A stretch of 64,000 nt of DNA from contig DATCBY010000051.1 in assembly GCA_036511595.1 (NCBI GenBank), forward strand, positions 11,385 to 75,384, written 5' to 3'. The DNA comes from DASZQY01 sp036511595. Lineage in GTDB: Bacteria; Pseudomonadota; Alphaproteobacteria; Rhizobiales; Kaistiaceae. The notes beneath the pieces were generated by a model. That model did no database searches. It was not told the origin of the DNA and was given only the letters and a program-made list of their open reading frames with translations. A program made the translations under genes and the position numbers. Of the stretch, positions 15,539 through 25,035 are shown one piece after another (position 1 is the stretch's first letter; each line of letters opens with the position of its first letter).

Positions 15539-18490
15539 ATGCCTGCACCGCGGAAGCCGAAGCCTTGTTCCGGCAGCTCCCTCGCCGATGCGCTGAAGCC
15601 GCGGCTCGCGGCCGACAAGGCGCGGACGAAGGCGCGCATGGCCGAGTTGCGCGGCGCCCCGGCCCCGTTGAAGCAGGAGCCGGTAGCGTCGTTTCTGGCG
15701 GCAGTGATGGACTGCTCGCCGTTCCTGCGCGCGCTTATTCTCGACGATCCTGACCGGCTTGCGGCGATCCTTGCGTCCGACCCGGCCGTGCGCCTGAAAG
15801 AGGTCACGCGCGCGACTGCCGCTGCGTGGCGGGAGACGACCGAACCCGCCCTGATGGCCACGCTTCGCCGCGCCCGCCAGGAGATGGCGCTCACCACTGC
15901 GCTCGCCGACCTCGGCGGCGTCTGGGATGTGAATGCCGTGACCGCGGCGCTCACCGAATTCGCCGACGCTGCGGTCGGCGCGGCAGTCCGTTTCCTGGTC
16001 GCGCAAGCGGCGGCGGCTGGCGAGATCGCGCCAGCGGACCCAGAGAAGCCCGATGCGGCGTCGGGTTGGATCATCCTCGGCATGGGCAAGTTCGGCGCCG
16101 GCGAACTCAACTACTCCAGCGACATCGACCTGATCGTCCTCTTCGATCGCGAACGCATTCGTCTCAGGGGCGACCGTGAGCCGGCGACGTTCTTCGTCAA
16201 GCTGACCAAGCGGCTGGTGGCTATCCTCAGCGAGCGGACCGCCGACGGCTTCGTCTTCCGCACCGACCTTCGTCTCCGGCCGGATCCGGGCTCGACCAGC
16301 ATCGCCATTTCGACCGAGGCAGCGCTACAGTACTACGAGAGCCTCGGTCAGAACTGGGAGCGCGCGGCGCTGATCAAGGCGAGGCCGGTCGCCGGCGATC
16401 TGGCGGCGGGTGATGTTTTCCTCGCCGCGCTCACGCCGTACATCTGGCGGAAATACCTGGACTACGCCGCAATATCGGACATCCATTCGATCAAGCGCCA
16501 GATCCACGACCATCGCGGCCATGCCGAAGTTGCCGTTGCCGGCCACAACATCAAGCTCGGCCGTGGCGGCATCCGCGAGATCGAATTCTTCGTTCAGACC
16601 CAGCAGCTCATCGCCGGCGGGCGCGATCCGGCCCTACGTGGTCGCGGCACGCTCGACATGCTGGCGGCGCTGGCCGCCGGCGGCTGGATTGACGAGGCCA
16701 CCCGCGCCGGCATGCACGCAGCTTACCTCTCGCTGCGCGAGATCGAACACTGTCTGCAGATGGTGGCCGACGAGCAGACGCATACGCTGCCGGAAGACGA
16801 CGAGCACCTGGCGGTCATCGCACGCATGGCCGGCTACGCGAATGTCGCAGCCTTCGGCAAGGCACTGACGGCGACGCTGACCACGGTTCGCGATCGCTAC
16901 ACGGAGCTGTTCGAAACGGCACCCTCGCTGACCGCGAAGGGGAATAGCCTCGTCTTCACCGGCGACGCCGACGATCCCGAGACGCTGGCGACGTTGCGCC
17001 GGGCGGGATACCGGCACCCCGAAGAGGTGACGAAGGCAGTGCGCGCCTGGCATTTTGGGCGCTATCCGGCGACCCGATCGGCGAGCGCGCGGGAGCGGCT
17101 GACCGAATTCGTGCCCGCCCTGATCGAGGCGCTGGCCACCACCGAGAACGCGGACGCGGCCTTTGCCGCTTTCGACCGCTTCCTCGCCCGCATGCCGGCG
17201 GGTGTGCAGCTCTTCGCGTTGCTCCAGTCCAACAAGGGCTTGCTCAGCCTGCTCGCCGTGATCCTCGGGACCGCGCCCCGGCTTGCCGAGACCGTGATCC
17301 AGCGCGCCCACGTGCTGGATGCGCTGATCGAACCGGCCTTTTTCGGCAGCCTTCCCCCGAAGTCGACGCTGGAACGGCGGCTCGCCGCCACGCTCGCCGA
17401 AGCGCGCTCGTTCGAGGATCTACTCGATCGCGCCCGCATCTTCGGCCAAGAACAGTCGTTCCTGATCGGTGTGCGCGTGCTGGCCGGCACCGTCGGCGTG
17501 CGCAGCGCCGGTTACGCCTACAGCGATCTCGCCGATACACTGCTGGCTGCGCTGCTTGACGCGGTGCGCCGCGAATTTGAGGGCGCCCACGGCAAGATGA
17601 AGGGTAGCGCCGTCGCCCTGGTCGCCATGGGGCGGCTTGGCGGGCGCGAGATGACCGCTGCCTCCGATCTTGACCTGCTGGTGCTCTACGATTTCGACGA
17701 CAGCGCCACCGCCTCGTCCGGCAAGCGCCCGCTGCCGGGCGCACAATATTTTGCCCGCCTGACCCAGCGCGTGGTGGCGGCGCTATCCGCGCCGACCGCG
17801 GAAGGGACGCTCTATCCCGTCGATTTCCGTCTGCGCCCCTCGGGCAACTCAGGGCCGTTGGCAACCCACATCGACGGGTTCGCCAACTATCAGGCCAACG
17901 ATGCCTGGACGTGGGAACACATGGCCCTGACGCGGGCACGACCGATAGCCGGCGACGCGCCAATGCTGGAGCGCGCGCACGCCGAGATCGCCAGGGTGCT
18001 GCGGCGTCCGCACGATGGCAAGAAGGTCATCAGCGACGTCCTGGAAATGCGCGCGATGGTCGAGGAGGCGAAGGGCGGTGAAGGAATCTGGGACCTGAAA
18101 CAGACTCCCGGCGGCCTCGTCGACATCGAATTCGTGGCGCAGGCGCTGCAGCTCATCCACGGCGCCACTCATCCGGCGCTGATCGCCACTGAGACGGAAA
18201 CCGTTCTGATCGCGGCAGAGAAAGCCGGCGTCCTTCCCGCCAATGAGGCGGACGTCCTCCTGTCGGCGCTCCACCTTTATCAGGCGCTGATCCAGATTCT
18301 GAGGCTTTGCGTCGATGGCATATTCAGCCCGGCCGAAGCCCCGCGCGGGCTGCTTGAGCGGCTGGCGCGCGCCGGCGAGTTGCCCGACTTCGCCACACTT
18401 GAGGCGCACGTGCGCGAAACCGAGATGGCCGTGCGCGCCGCATTCGTGCGCGTGATCGGCAAGGCTCCGGCGGGGAAAGTGGCGCGCTAG
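15539..18490 (+). CDS. glnE: Bifunctional glutamine synthetase adenylyltransferase/deadenylyltransferase GlnE
   Basis: The 983-residue enzyme adds and removes AMP on glutamine synthetase in response to PII protein. Two nucleotidyltransferase domains are visible: an N-terminal deadenylylating one (GAGELNYSSDIDLIVLFD, near residue 185) and a C-terminal adenylylating one (GGREMTAASDLDLLVLYD, near 700). Each is followed by a helical GlnD/PII-responsive region with DIEFVAQALQL and REIEFFVQTQQLI. The length matches the family. It starts 5 bp after the kinase gene and converges with the PleC-like gene, with only 1 bp between the two stops. Confidence 0.95.
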   Translation: MPAPRKPKPCSGSSLADALKPRLAADKARTKARMAELRGAPAPLKQEPVASFLAAVMDCSPFLRALILDDPDRLAAILASDPAVRLKEVTRATAAAWRETTEPALMATLRRARQEMALTTALADLGGVWDVNAVTAALTEFADAAVGAAVRFLVAQAAAAGEIAPADPEKPDAASGWIILGMGKFGAGELNYSSDIDLIVLFDRERIRLRGDREPATFFVKLTKRLVAILSERTADGFVFRTDLRLRPDPGSTSIAISTEAALQYYESLGQNWERAALIKARPVAGDLAAGDVFLAALTPYIWRKYLDYAAISDIHSIKRQIHDHRGHAEVAVAGHNIKLGRGGIREIEFFVQTQQLIAGGRDPALRGRGTLDMLAALAAGGWIDEATRAGMHAAYLSLREIEHCLQMVADEQTHTLPEDDEHLAVIARMAGYANVAAFGKALTATLTTVRDRYTELFETAPSLTAKGNSLVFTGDADDPETLATLRRAGYRHPEEVTKAVRAWHFGRYPATRSASARERLTEFVPALIEALATTENADAAFAAFDRFLARMPAGVQLFALLQSNKGLLSLLAVILGTAPRLAETVIQRAHVLDALIEPAFFGSLPPKSTLERRLAATLAEARSFEDLLDRARIFGQEQSFLIGVRVLAGTVGVRSAGYAYSDLADTLLAALLDAVRREFEGAHGKMKGSAVALVAMGRLGGREMTAASDLDLLVLYDFDDSATASSGKRPLPGAQYFARLTQRVVAALSAPTAEGTLYPVDFRLRPSGNSGPLATHIDGFANYQANDAWTWEHMALTRARPIAGDAPMLERAHAEIARVLRRPHDGKKVISDVLEMRAMVEEAKGGEGIWDLKQTPGGLVDIEFVAQALQLIHGATHPALIATETETVLIAAEKAGVLPANEADVLLSALHLYQALIQILRLCVDGIFSPAEAPRGLLERLARAGELPDFATLEAHVRETEMAVRAAFVRVIGKAPAGKVAR

Positions 18491-18491
18491 A

Positions 18492-20861
18492 TCAGGCGGC
18501 CGAGCGCTGCGGCGAGCGCTGCGGTTCTTGTGGCCCGTGGTCCGCCGGCAGCCGTACCGAGACGACAGTGCCGAGGCCTTCGGTCGAGCGGATACGCATG
18601 GAGCCGCCATGAAGGCTGACCTGCGAACCGGCGATGGCGAGGCCAAGACCGGAGCCGCGGTGGTTCTTGGTGAACTGGTTCGAGACCTGTTCGAAGGGCC
18701 GGCCAAGTTTGTTGAGCGCGTCGCGCGGGATGCCGATGCCGGTGTCGGCAACCGAAAAGGTGATGGCGTTGCCAACGGCGCGGGCGCGCACCCGGATGCG
18801 CCCGCCGGCGGGAGTGAACTTCACCGCGTTCGACAACAGGTTCAGCATGATCTGCGTCAGCGCCCGGCGGTCGCCACGCATGTGTAGGTCGCGGCCGGCC
18901 TCGGACGTCACCTCGATCTGCTGCGCTGCCGCCATCGTCGAGACGATGCGGATCGATTCCTCGACCAGATCGTCAAGCACCAGCTCCTCCGGGTGCAGCA
19001 GCATCCGGCCCGCCTCGATGCGCGACATGTCGAGCACGTCATTGATGACGCCGAGCAGGTAGATCCCGCTCTGGTGGATGTCGCGGCAGTACTCGACGTA
19101 TTTGGCCGAGCCGAGCGGGCCGAACATTCCCGACTCCATAATTTCCGAAAATCCGATGACCGCGTTCAGTGGTGTCCGCAGCTCGTGGCTGATGTTGGCG
19201 AGGAATTCCGACTTCGTGCGATTGGCGGCCTCGGCGCGGTCCTTTTCCTCGGCATATTTCTCGGCGAGTTCGACCATCTGCTGCGCCTGCTGCTCGAGCT
19301 TCTGGCGGGACTGGCGCAGGTCCGCGATGGTTGCCATCAGCCGCCGTTCGCCCTCGATCAGCCGGCCCTCGTGGCGCTTGAGCTGGGTGATGTCGGTACC
19401 GACGGAGACAAATCCGCCGTCCTTGGTGCGGCGCTCGTTGATCTGCAGCCAGCGGCCATCCTCCAGCTGCAGCTCGAACGAGCGTGCCCCGTCCTCGGGC
19501 TTGCCGTCGTCGACAACCTGGGATCGCACCAGCGGCTTTCGCCCGGCGGCGATGACTTCCGCGTAAGGCGTTCCTGGCGCCAGTGCAGGATCGGGGATGC
19601 CGTGCAGCTGCTGGTACTTGGAGTTGTACATGACGAGCCGGTTTTCCGAATCCCAGAGCACGAAGGCTTCCGATACTGTCTCGATCGCGTCGCGGAGACG
19701 GATATCGGCGGTCTTCGACCGCTCGACCAGGCGCATCTGCTCGGTAATGTCGACGGCGATGCCGATGAGATGGGGCGTGGCGCTGCCAGATTCGACCAGT
19801 TCTGCGCGAGCCCGCAGCCACACCCAGCGCCCGTCGGCGTGTAGCATGCGGAACATGCGGTCGACGGAGGTTTCGCCCGCGGTGAACATCGCCTCGACCA
19901 GCTTCAGCAGGTCGCCGTCGTCGGGATGCAGCAACCGGCTGACCTCGCCATAACCGAGCAGGGCGTCGCGCGGCTCAAGCCCCAGCAGCTCGAACATCGA
20001 GCGCGACCAGAACAGCCGCCCGCGCGCGAGATCCCAATCCCACAGGCCGCAGCGGCCGCGCATCAGCGCCGTCTCGGAACGCGCTTCGGTCGCCGAGTAG
20101 ATGTCATCGGCTTCGGCGGCCCGGCGGACTTGCGCGAAATAGCCGTAGAGGATCACCAGCAGGATCGAGCTGGTGCCGATGAAGATGGTGGCATCCAGCG
20201 AAACACTGGACCGCCACCCGCCGTAGACCGCGGTTGTCGGCTGGACCACCGCGACAAAGCCGAACGGCGGCGCGAGAGCATTGACCGTGGCGAAGGCGCT
20301 CTCGTTATCGGCGAGCGCAATCTCCAGCACCCCGGCACGGGCGCCGAAAGTGGTAAGCGGTTGCGCTTCGCCGATGATCGCGGTCAGCCGCCGGCCCTCT
20401 GCATCTGCAGCGACAGGCGCGGCAGCGACGATCGTTCCCGAGGCATCGGTGACATAGATCTGCCGGTTTTCACCAGTGGCGCCGTCGGGAAGCACCGCGG
20501 TCAGGGTGTCGCGCGCCTGCGTCGGCGACAGGGTTTGCTGCACCGACGGATCGGCGACGTGCGATAGCCCACCGGAGACGGCGGCGGCGATCAGCGCGAG
20601 GGTCTTGCGAGCCACCTCGGTCTGCTCGGCCTTCTGCTGATAGAGCTCAAGCAGACGCGCCAGCCCGACGATTGCCAGGAAGATGACGATCAGGATCGGG
20701 ATAAGCCGACGCAGGATCGGCTCCGCCGCCAGCAGCTTCTGATAGGCTGGGTATGCCAGTAGTCCGGCGTGCCCCGGAACCGCAGCGCGTGGCGGCATCC
20801 CCAGCCCGGAAAGCGGCAAACGCTTTGCCAATGACGGACCAGCCGTCGCGGCACGCGCCAT
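18492..20861 (-). CDS. pleC: PleC-like PAS sensor histidine kinase
   Basis: The 789-residue kinase has an N-terminal cytosolic segment, a membrane helix (~53-70), a periplasmic region of about 140 residues, a second helix (TIFIGTSSILLVILYGYF), two PAS domains (around 275-385 and 405-505, the second with a PAS-5-like LWDSENRLVMYNSKYQQLHG), a coiled coil, HisKA (NISHELRTPLNAVIGFSEIM) and HATPase (LLSNAVKFTP, ADTGIGIP, GSGLGLAI). The HisKA sequence and the glnE-pleC-pepN setting fit PleC, the alphaproteobacterial kinase/phosphatase of DivK and PleD. Assignment is by synteny and domain type; a different PdhS-family member remains possible. Confidence 0.82.
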   Translation of the reverse strand: MARAATAGPSLAKRLPLSGLGMPPRAAVPGHAGLLAYPAYQKLLAAEPILRRLIPILIVIFLAIVGLARLLELYQQKAEQTEVARKTLALIAAAVSGGLSHVADPSVQQTLSPTQARDTLTAVLPDGATGENRQIYVTDASGTIVAAAPVAADAEGRRLTAIIGEAQPLTTFGARAGVLEIALADNESAFATVNALAPPFGFVAVVQPTTAVYGGWRSSVSLDATIFIGTSSILLVILYGYFAQVRRAAEADDIYSATEARSETALMRGRCGLWDWDLARGRLFWSRSMFELLGLEPRDALLGYGEVSRLLHPDDGDLLKLVEAMFTAGETSVDRMFRMLHADGRWVWLRARAELVESGSATPHLIGIAVDITEQMRLVERSKTADIRLRDAIETVSEAFVLWDSENRLVMYNSKYQQLHGIPDPALAPGTPYAEVIAAGRKPLVRSQVVDDGKPEDGARSFELQLEDGRWLQINERRTKDGGFVSVGTDITQLKRHEGRLIEGERRLMATIADLRQSRQKLEQQAQQMVELAEKYAEEKDRAEAANRTKSEFLANISHELRTPLNAVIGFSEIMESGMFGPLGSAKYVEYCRDIHQSGIYLLGVINDVLDMSRIEAGRMLLHPEELVLDDLVEESIRIVSTMAAAQQIEVTSEAGRDLHMRGDRRALTQIMLNLLSNAVKFTPAGGRIRVRARAVGNAITFSVADTGIGIPRDALNKLGRPFEQVSNQFTKNHRGSGLGLAIAGSQVSLHGGSMRIRSTEGLGTVVSVRLPADHGPQEPQRSPQRSAA

Positions 20862-20981
20862 GCGCTACCCCCTCGTTTTTTCTACGGATTGTTCGGGATG
20901 CGCTACGACCGAATCACCGCATTTGAATCGACGTGAATCCGCTTGTCCAGAGTATGAACAAAATATTTACGGCGTGGGCAT

Positions 20982-23615
20982 TCAGGCGAGGGTGCGGGTG
21001 ACGATATCGCGGGTATCCGTAGATAAATCAGTGACTTCGGCGACTCGCCGTAAAGCTCGCTCGGCGAGTGCCCGCCGCTTGCCTTCCAGCGCCCGCCACG
21101 AGCGGAAGCTGACCAGAAGGCGCGCCGCGGTCTGCGGGTTGTGTCGGTCGAGGTCGACGACAAAATCGGCAAGGAAATCGTAGCCGGCGCCATCGGCGCG
21201 ATTGAACTGGGTCTGGTTGCCGCCGGCAAACGTGCCGAGCAGCGCGCGAACGCGGTTCGGGTTGGCGATGGAGAAGGCCGGGTGGCTCAGCAGAGAGCGC
21301 ACGCGGGGTAGCGTCTCCGGCGCCGGAGCCGAAGCCTCGAACATCAGCCATTTGTCGAGCACCAGCGCATCGTCGCGATAACGCTCGTAGAAGTCGGCGA
21401 GAGCCGCCGTCCGCTCCGGCAACGCGGCCCCGACCAGGATGCCAAGAGCGGCCGAGCGGTCGGTCATGTTGTCGGCCCGACGATAGCGTTCGACCACCCG
21501 GGCGACCGCGTCGCGATCGCCGTTCGCCACCCTAAGGTCGAGGGCGGCATTGGCGAGTGCGCGGCGACCGGCCGATGCCGCATCGGGCGAGAACGTCTCG
21601 TTGTTTGTCAGGCGATCGCTGAGCGCGGCAAGGCGGCCGCCGACCCTACGCGCAACCTCCGAACGGACAGTCTTGCGGGCTTCGGCGATCGCGTCCGGAT
21701 CGACGTCGCGACCGATCTCGCGGGCGATGTCGGCTTCGCCGGGCAACTGCAGTACCTGGGCGCGGAAGGCTGCCTCAAGGGCGTCGTTCTCCGCGACGTC
21801 CGCAAGCGCATCGATCAGCGCCGGGTCGACTTCGGCCGGCACGCCGCGCGCAGAGGCCTGGGTTCCCGCGATCAATGTCCGCATGGCAAGCGTCTGCGCC
21901 GCCTGCCACCGGTTGAACGGGTCGGCGTCGGCACGCAGCAGGAAAAGGAGGTCGGTCGCCGGCGTATCCACGGCGAGCCGCACGGGCGCCGAGAAACCGC
22001 GCAACAGCGACGGGACCGGCCGCGAGGAGACGTCGTGAAAGACGATGGTCTGGCTGGCTTCGGTGAGATGGATGACGTCGCCCTCGATCCGGCCGCCGGT
22101 GGCGCGCTCGACGGCGAGATCGTCGCCGTTCTGCCCGACGAGGCCGAAGCGGACGGGAATATGCATTGGCTTCTTCACGCCCTGTCCAGGTGTCGGCGGA
22201 CAGGATTGCGCAAGCGCGAGCGTGTAGATCTTCTGGCGCGGGTCGTACACGCCGCGCGCCGTGACCTCGGGGGTGCCGGCTTGGCTGTACCAGAGCTCGA
22301 ATCGGCTAAGGTCGGCGCCGGTGGCATCGGCGAAGGCGGCGAGGAAATCCTCGATGGTGACCGCCTGGCCGTCGTGACGCTCGAAGTAGAGGTTCATGCC
22401 CGCGCGGAAGCCGGTGTCGCCCAGCACGAGCTTGAGCATGCGCACGACCTCGGCGCCCTTCTCGTACACCGTCGGCGTGTAGAAGTTGTTGATCTCGTGA
22501 TAGGTTTCCGGCCGGACCGGATGGGCGAGGGGCCCTGCGTCCTCCGGGAACTGGCGGGCGTGGAGCGTGCGAACATCGGCGATGCGCTTCACAGGCCGCG
22601 AGCGCATGTCGGACGAGAATTCCTGGTCGCGATAGACCGTCAGCCCTTCCTTCAGGCAAAGCTGGAACCAGTCACGGCAGGTGATGCGGTCGCCGGTCCA
22701 GTTGTGGAAATATTCGTGCGCGATGACGCCCTCGACGAAGGCGTAGTCGATGTCGGTGGCGGTCTCCGGCGCGGCCAGCACGTATTTGTCGTTGAAGACG
22801 TTGAGACCCTTATTTTCCATCGCGCCCATGTTGAAATCGGAGACGGCAACGATGTTGAAGACATCAAGGTCGTATTCGCGCCCGAAGGCGGTCTCGTCCC
22901 AGCGCATCGAGCGCTTGAGCGCGCCCATCGCGTAGGCACAGCGCGCTTCCTTGCCATGCTCGCAGTAGATGTTCAGCGCGACGCTGCGTCCGGACATCGT
23001 CGTGAAGGTGTCGTTGAGGACACCGAGATCGCCGGCGACCATGGCGAAGAGATACGACGGCTTCGGGAACGGATCGTGCCAGACCGCGTAGTGGCGCTCG
23101 CTTCTGGCGATCTCGCCGGCCTCTACCGGATTGCCGTTGCTGAGCAGCAGCGGCGCAGCCGCCTTAGGCGCCTCGATTCGCGTCGTGTAGACTGCGAGCA
23201 CGTCGGGCCGGTCGAGGAAATAGGTGATGCGCCGGAAGCCTTCCGCCTCGCACTGGGTGCACCACGTGCCGCCGGAGCGATAGAGTCCCATCAGCTTGGT
23301 GTTGGCCGCCGGGTCGAGCGCGGTCACGATCTCGAGGATGAACGCTTCCTGCGGAACATCTCGAACGGTGAGCACGCTCGCGGTCGCATCGTAGCGGTCG
23401 CGTGCGAGCAGCGCGCCATTGAGTGCGATCGAAACGAGCTTCACCTCGTCGCCGGCGAGAACCAGGTCGTGAGCACGGTCGCGCGCGCGAAGCGCAAGCC
23501 TCGCGGTCACCAGCGTGCGCCCGAGGTCGAGATCGAAATTCAGATGCACAGCATCCACCAGGAAGTCTGGCGGACGGTAATCCTCAAGGCGAACGGGCGC
23601 CGTGTCGGTCTTCAT
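20982..23615 (-). CDS. pepN: Aminopeptidase N (M1 zinc metallopeptidase)
   Basis: The 877-residue enzyme removes N-terminal residues from peptides in the cytoplasm. It shows the exopeptidase motif GAMENKGLNVF and the zinc site HEYFHNW with the downstream Glu in CLKEGLTVYRDQEFSSD. The beta-sandwich N-terminal domain, central catalytic domain and helical C-terminal domain give the usual bacterial length. I chose the ATG at 23615 (MKTDTAPVRLEDYRPPDF) since family members begin like this; an upstream in-frame extension has no homologous character. It faces the LacI-type gene across a 367-bp divergent gap. Confidence 0.95.
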   Translation of the reverse strand: MKTDTAPVRLEDYRPPDFLVDAVHLNFDLDLGRTLVTARLALRARDRAHDLVLAGDEVKLVSIALNGALLARDRYDATASVLTVRDVPQEAFILEIVTALDPAANTKLMGLYRSGGTWCTQCEAEGFRRITYFLDRPDVLAVYTTRIEAPKAAAPLLLSNGNPVEAGEIARSERHYAVWHDPFPKPSYLFAMVAGDLGVLNDTFTTMSGRSVALNIYCEHGKEARCAYAMGALKRSMRWDETAFGREYDLDVFNIVAVSDFNMGAMENKGLNVFNDKYVLAAPETATDIDYAFVEGVIAHEYFHNWTGDRITCRDWFQLCLKEGLTVYRDQEFSSDMRSRPVKRIADVRTLHARQFPEDAGPLAHPVRPETYHEINNFYTPTVYEKGAEVVRMLKLVLGDTGFRAGMNLYFERHDGQAVTIEDFLAAFADATGADLSRFELWYSQAGTPEVTARGVYDPRQKIYTLALAQSCPPTPGQGVKKPMHIPVRFGLVGQNGDDLAVERATGGRIEGDVIHLTEASQTIVFHDVSSRPVPSLLRGFSAPVRLAVDTPATDLLFLLRADADPFNRWQAAQTLAMRTLIAGTQASARGVPAEVDPALIDALADVAENDALEAAFRAQVLQLPGEADIAREIGRDVDPDAIAEARKTVRSEVARRVGGRLAALSDRLTNNETFSPDAASAGRRALANAALDLRVANGDRDAVARVVERYRRADNMTDRSAALGILVGAALPERTAALADFYERYRDDALVLDKWLMFEASAPAPETLPRVRSLLSHPAFSIANPNRVRALLGTFAGGNQTQFNRADGAGYDFLADFVVDLDRHNPQTAARLLVSFRSWRALEGKRRALAERALRRVAEVTDLSTDTRDIVTRTLA

Positions 23616-23982
23616 GGTGATTGCCGCAGGGTCGGGGGGTGGCGTTCTTGACCGACGTTCTAGGCGCATTGCGGGGAGGTCGGCAATTGCCACGACGCGC
23701 GGAGCCGCGCCGCCGCCGTGTTGATGCCTTACGGGCAAATATGATGCACGCCCCTCGATTGCAGGGGGGCGACCGACCCAGCCGGAATTCGCCGGCAGAT
23801 TGCGCCGACGCCTTTCGATTTCACGGAGCCCATCTTGCTGAAACTATTGACATATGAAATGCATCCGCAGTCATTCCGAGATCGGCGGTCGCGCGCAGCA
23901 TTTGCTTTTGCGCGCAGGTCGCGAAGGCAATCAATTGCAATCGCTGAGAGGCCGGGATAATCAGAATTTTGAAGGGAACCGC
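23616..23982. other. Divergent intergenic region between pepN and the sugar operon
   Basis: The gap holds the 5' regions of pepN (leftward) and the LacI-type regulator (rightward). A TTGACA hexamer at 23847-23852 points towards the regulator gene, but I see no good -10 element 16-18 bp after it. No coding sequence or clear LacI palindrome was found. Confidence 0.4.
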
Positions 23983-25008
23983 ATGACGCGAACTACGCTT
24001 CAGGACGTGGCCCGGAGCGCGGGCGTCAGCCTCGCCACCGTGGATCGGGTTCTCAACCGGCGCCCGGGCGTTCACGCCCGCACGGAGGAACGCGTGCGCG
24101 CCGCGGTCAGCCTTCTGAAGTATCGGCCGGATCGGCTGGCGGCGCGTCTTGCGCGCGGCCGCGATCATCGCTTCCGCTTCGTGATGCCCACCGGAAACAA
24201 CGCCTTCATGCAGGGGCTCGAGAAGGAGGTTCTCGCGGCGGCCGAGCGCTTTGCCGAAGAGCGCATGCAGATTTCCATCACCCATGTCGACGTTTTCGAC
24301 GGCGACGTGCTCGCGGCGGCGCTGGAGAAACTCCACGGCGAAGTCGACGGCGTCGCCGTTGTCGCGCTCGACCACCCGAGCGTGCGCGAAGCCATCAATG
24401 ACCTCACTGCCGCCGGCGTCACCGTGGTGACGTTGGTATCCGACGTTCCCCGCGCCAACCGTGCCCACTATGTCGGCATAGACAATTCCGCCGCAGGCCG
24501 CACGGCTGCCAGCCTCCTTGGTCGTTTCCTGGGCGGCCAGCCCGGCAAGGTCGGGCTGATCGCCGGATCAGTGGCGTTGCGCGATCACATCGAGCGGCAA
24601 CTCGGCTTCGAGCAGGTCATCAGCCGCGACTTCCCCCATCTCCTGCTGCTGCCGGTCCGCGAGGGTCGCGATGAGGACGAGCGGGCTGAGGCGCTGTGCG
24701 GCGCCCTTCTCAAGGACCATCCCGACCTCGTCGGCATCTACAACATAGGCGCCGGCACGGCGGGCGTGGTCGCCGCGCTCGAAGCCGGCAGCCGTGCGCG
24801 CGACATTGTCCTCATCGCGCACGACCTGACTGCGTTCAACCGCAAGCACCTCATCCGCGGCACCATCGACGCGATCATCAACCAGGACCCCGGGCACGAG
24901 GCGCGCAGTGCCGCGCGGCTGCTGATGGCGGAGCGCGAGGGAATTCCGGTGTATCCCGGCCAGGAGCGCATCCGGATTGATATTTTCCTTCGCGAAAACG
25001 TTCCGTAG
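23983..25008 (+). CDS. LacI-family transcriptional regulator of the xylose-type operon
   Basis: The 341-residue product has the LacI helix-turn-helix at its N-terminus (TLQDVARSAGVSLATVDRVL, residues 5-24), hinge residues, and a periplasmic-binding-protein fold (HYVGIDNSAAGRTAASLLGR, GLIAGSVALRDHIERQLGFE, DLVGIYNIGAGTAGVVAALE). I chose the ATG at 23983 because GAAGGGA lies 6 nt upstream. It is the first gene of the unit, 27 bp before xylB on the same strand, so it may control its own operon with the sugar as effector. The substrate is inferred from its neighbours. Confidence 0.9.
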   Translation: MTRTTLQDVARSAGVSLATVDRVLNRRPGVHARTEERVRAAVSLLKYRPDRLAARLARGRDHRFRFVMPTGNNAFMQGLEKEVLAAAERFAEERMQISITHVDVFDGDVLAAALEKLHGEVDGVAVVALDHPSVREAINDLTAAGVTVVTLVSDVPRANRAHYVGIDNSAAGRTAASLLGRFLGGQPGKVGLIAGSVALRDHIERQLGFEQVISRDFPHLLLLPVREGRDEDERAEALCGALLKDHPDLVGIYNIGAGTAGVVAALEAGSRARDIVLIAHDLTAFNRKHLIRGTIDAIINQDPGHEARSAARLLMAEREGIPVYPGQERIRIDIFLRENVP

Positions 25009-25035
25009 CGGCCGGGCGGGCGGGGGGATCAGCGG

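Noticed and set aside
22035..23651. 538-codon open frame antisense to pepN
   Set aside because: It is a shadow of GC-rich coding DNA on the other strand; pepN has clear catalytic motifs and the antisense frame has none.
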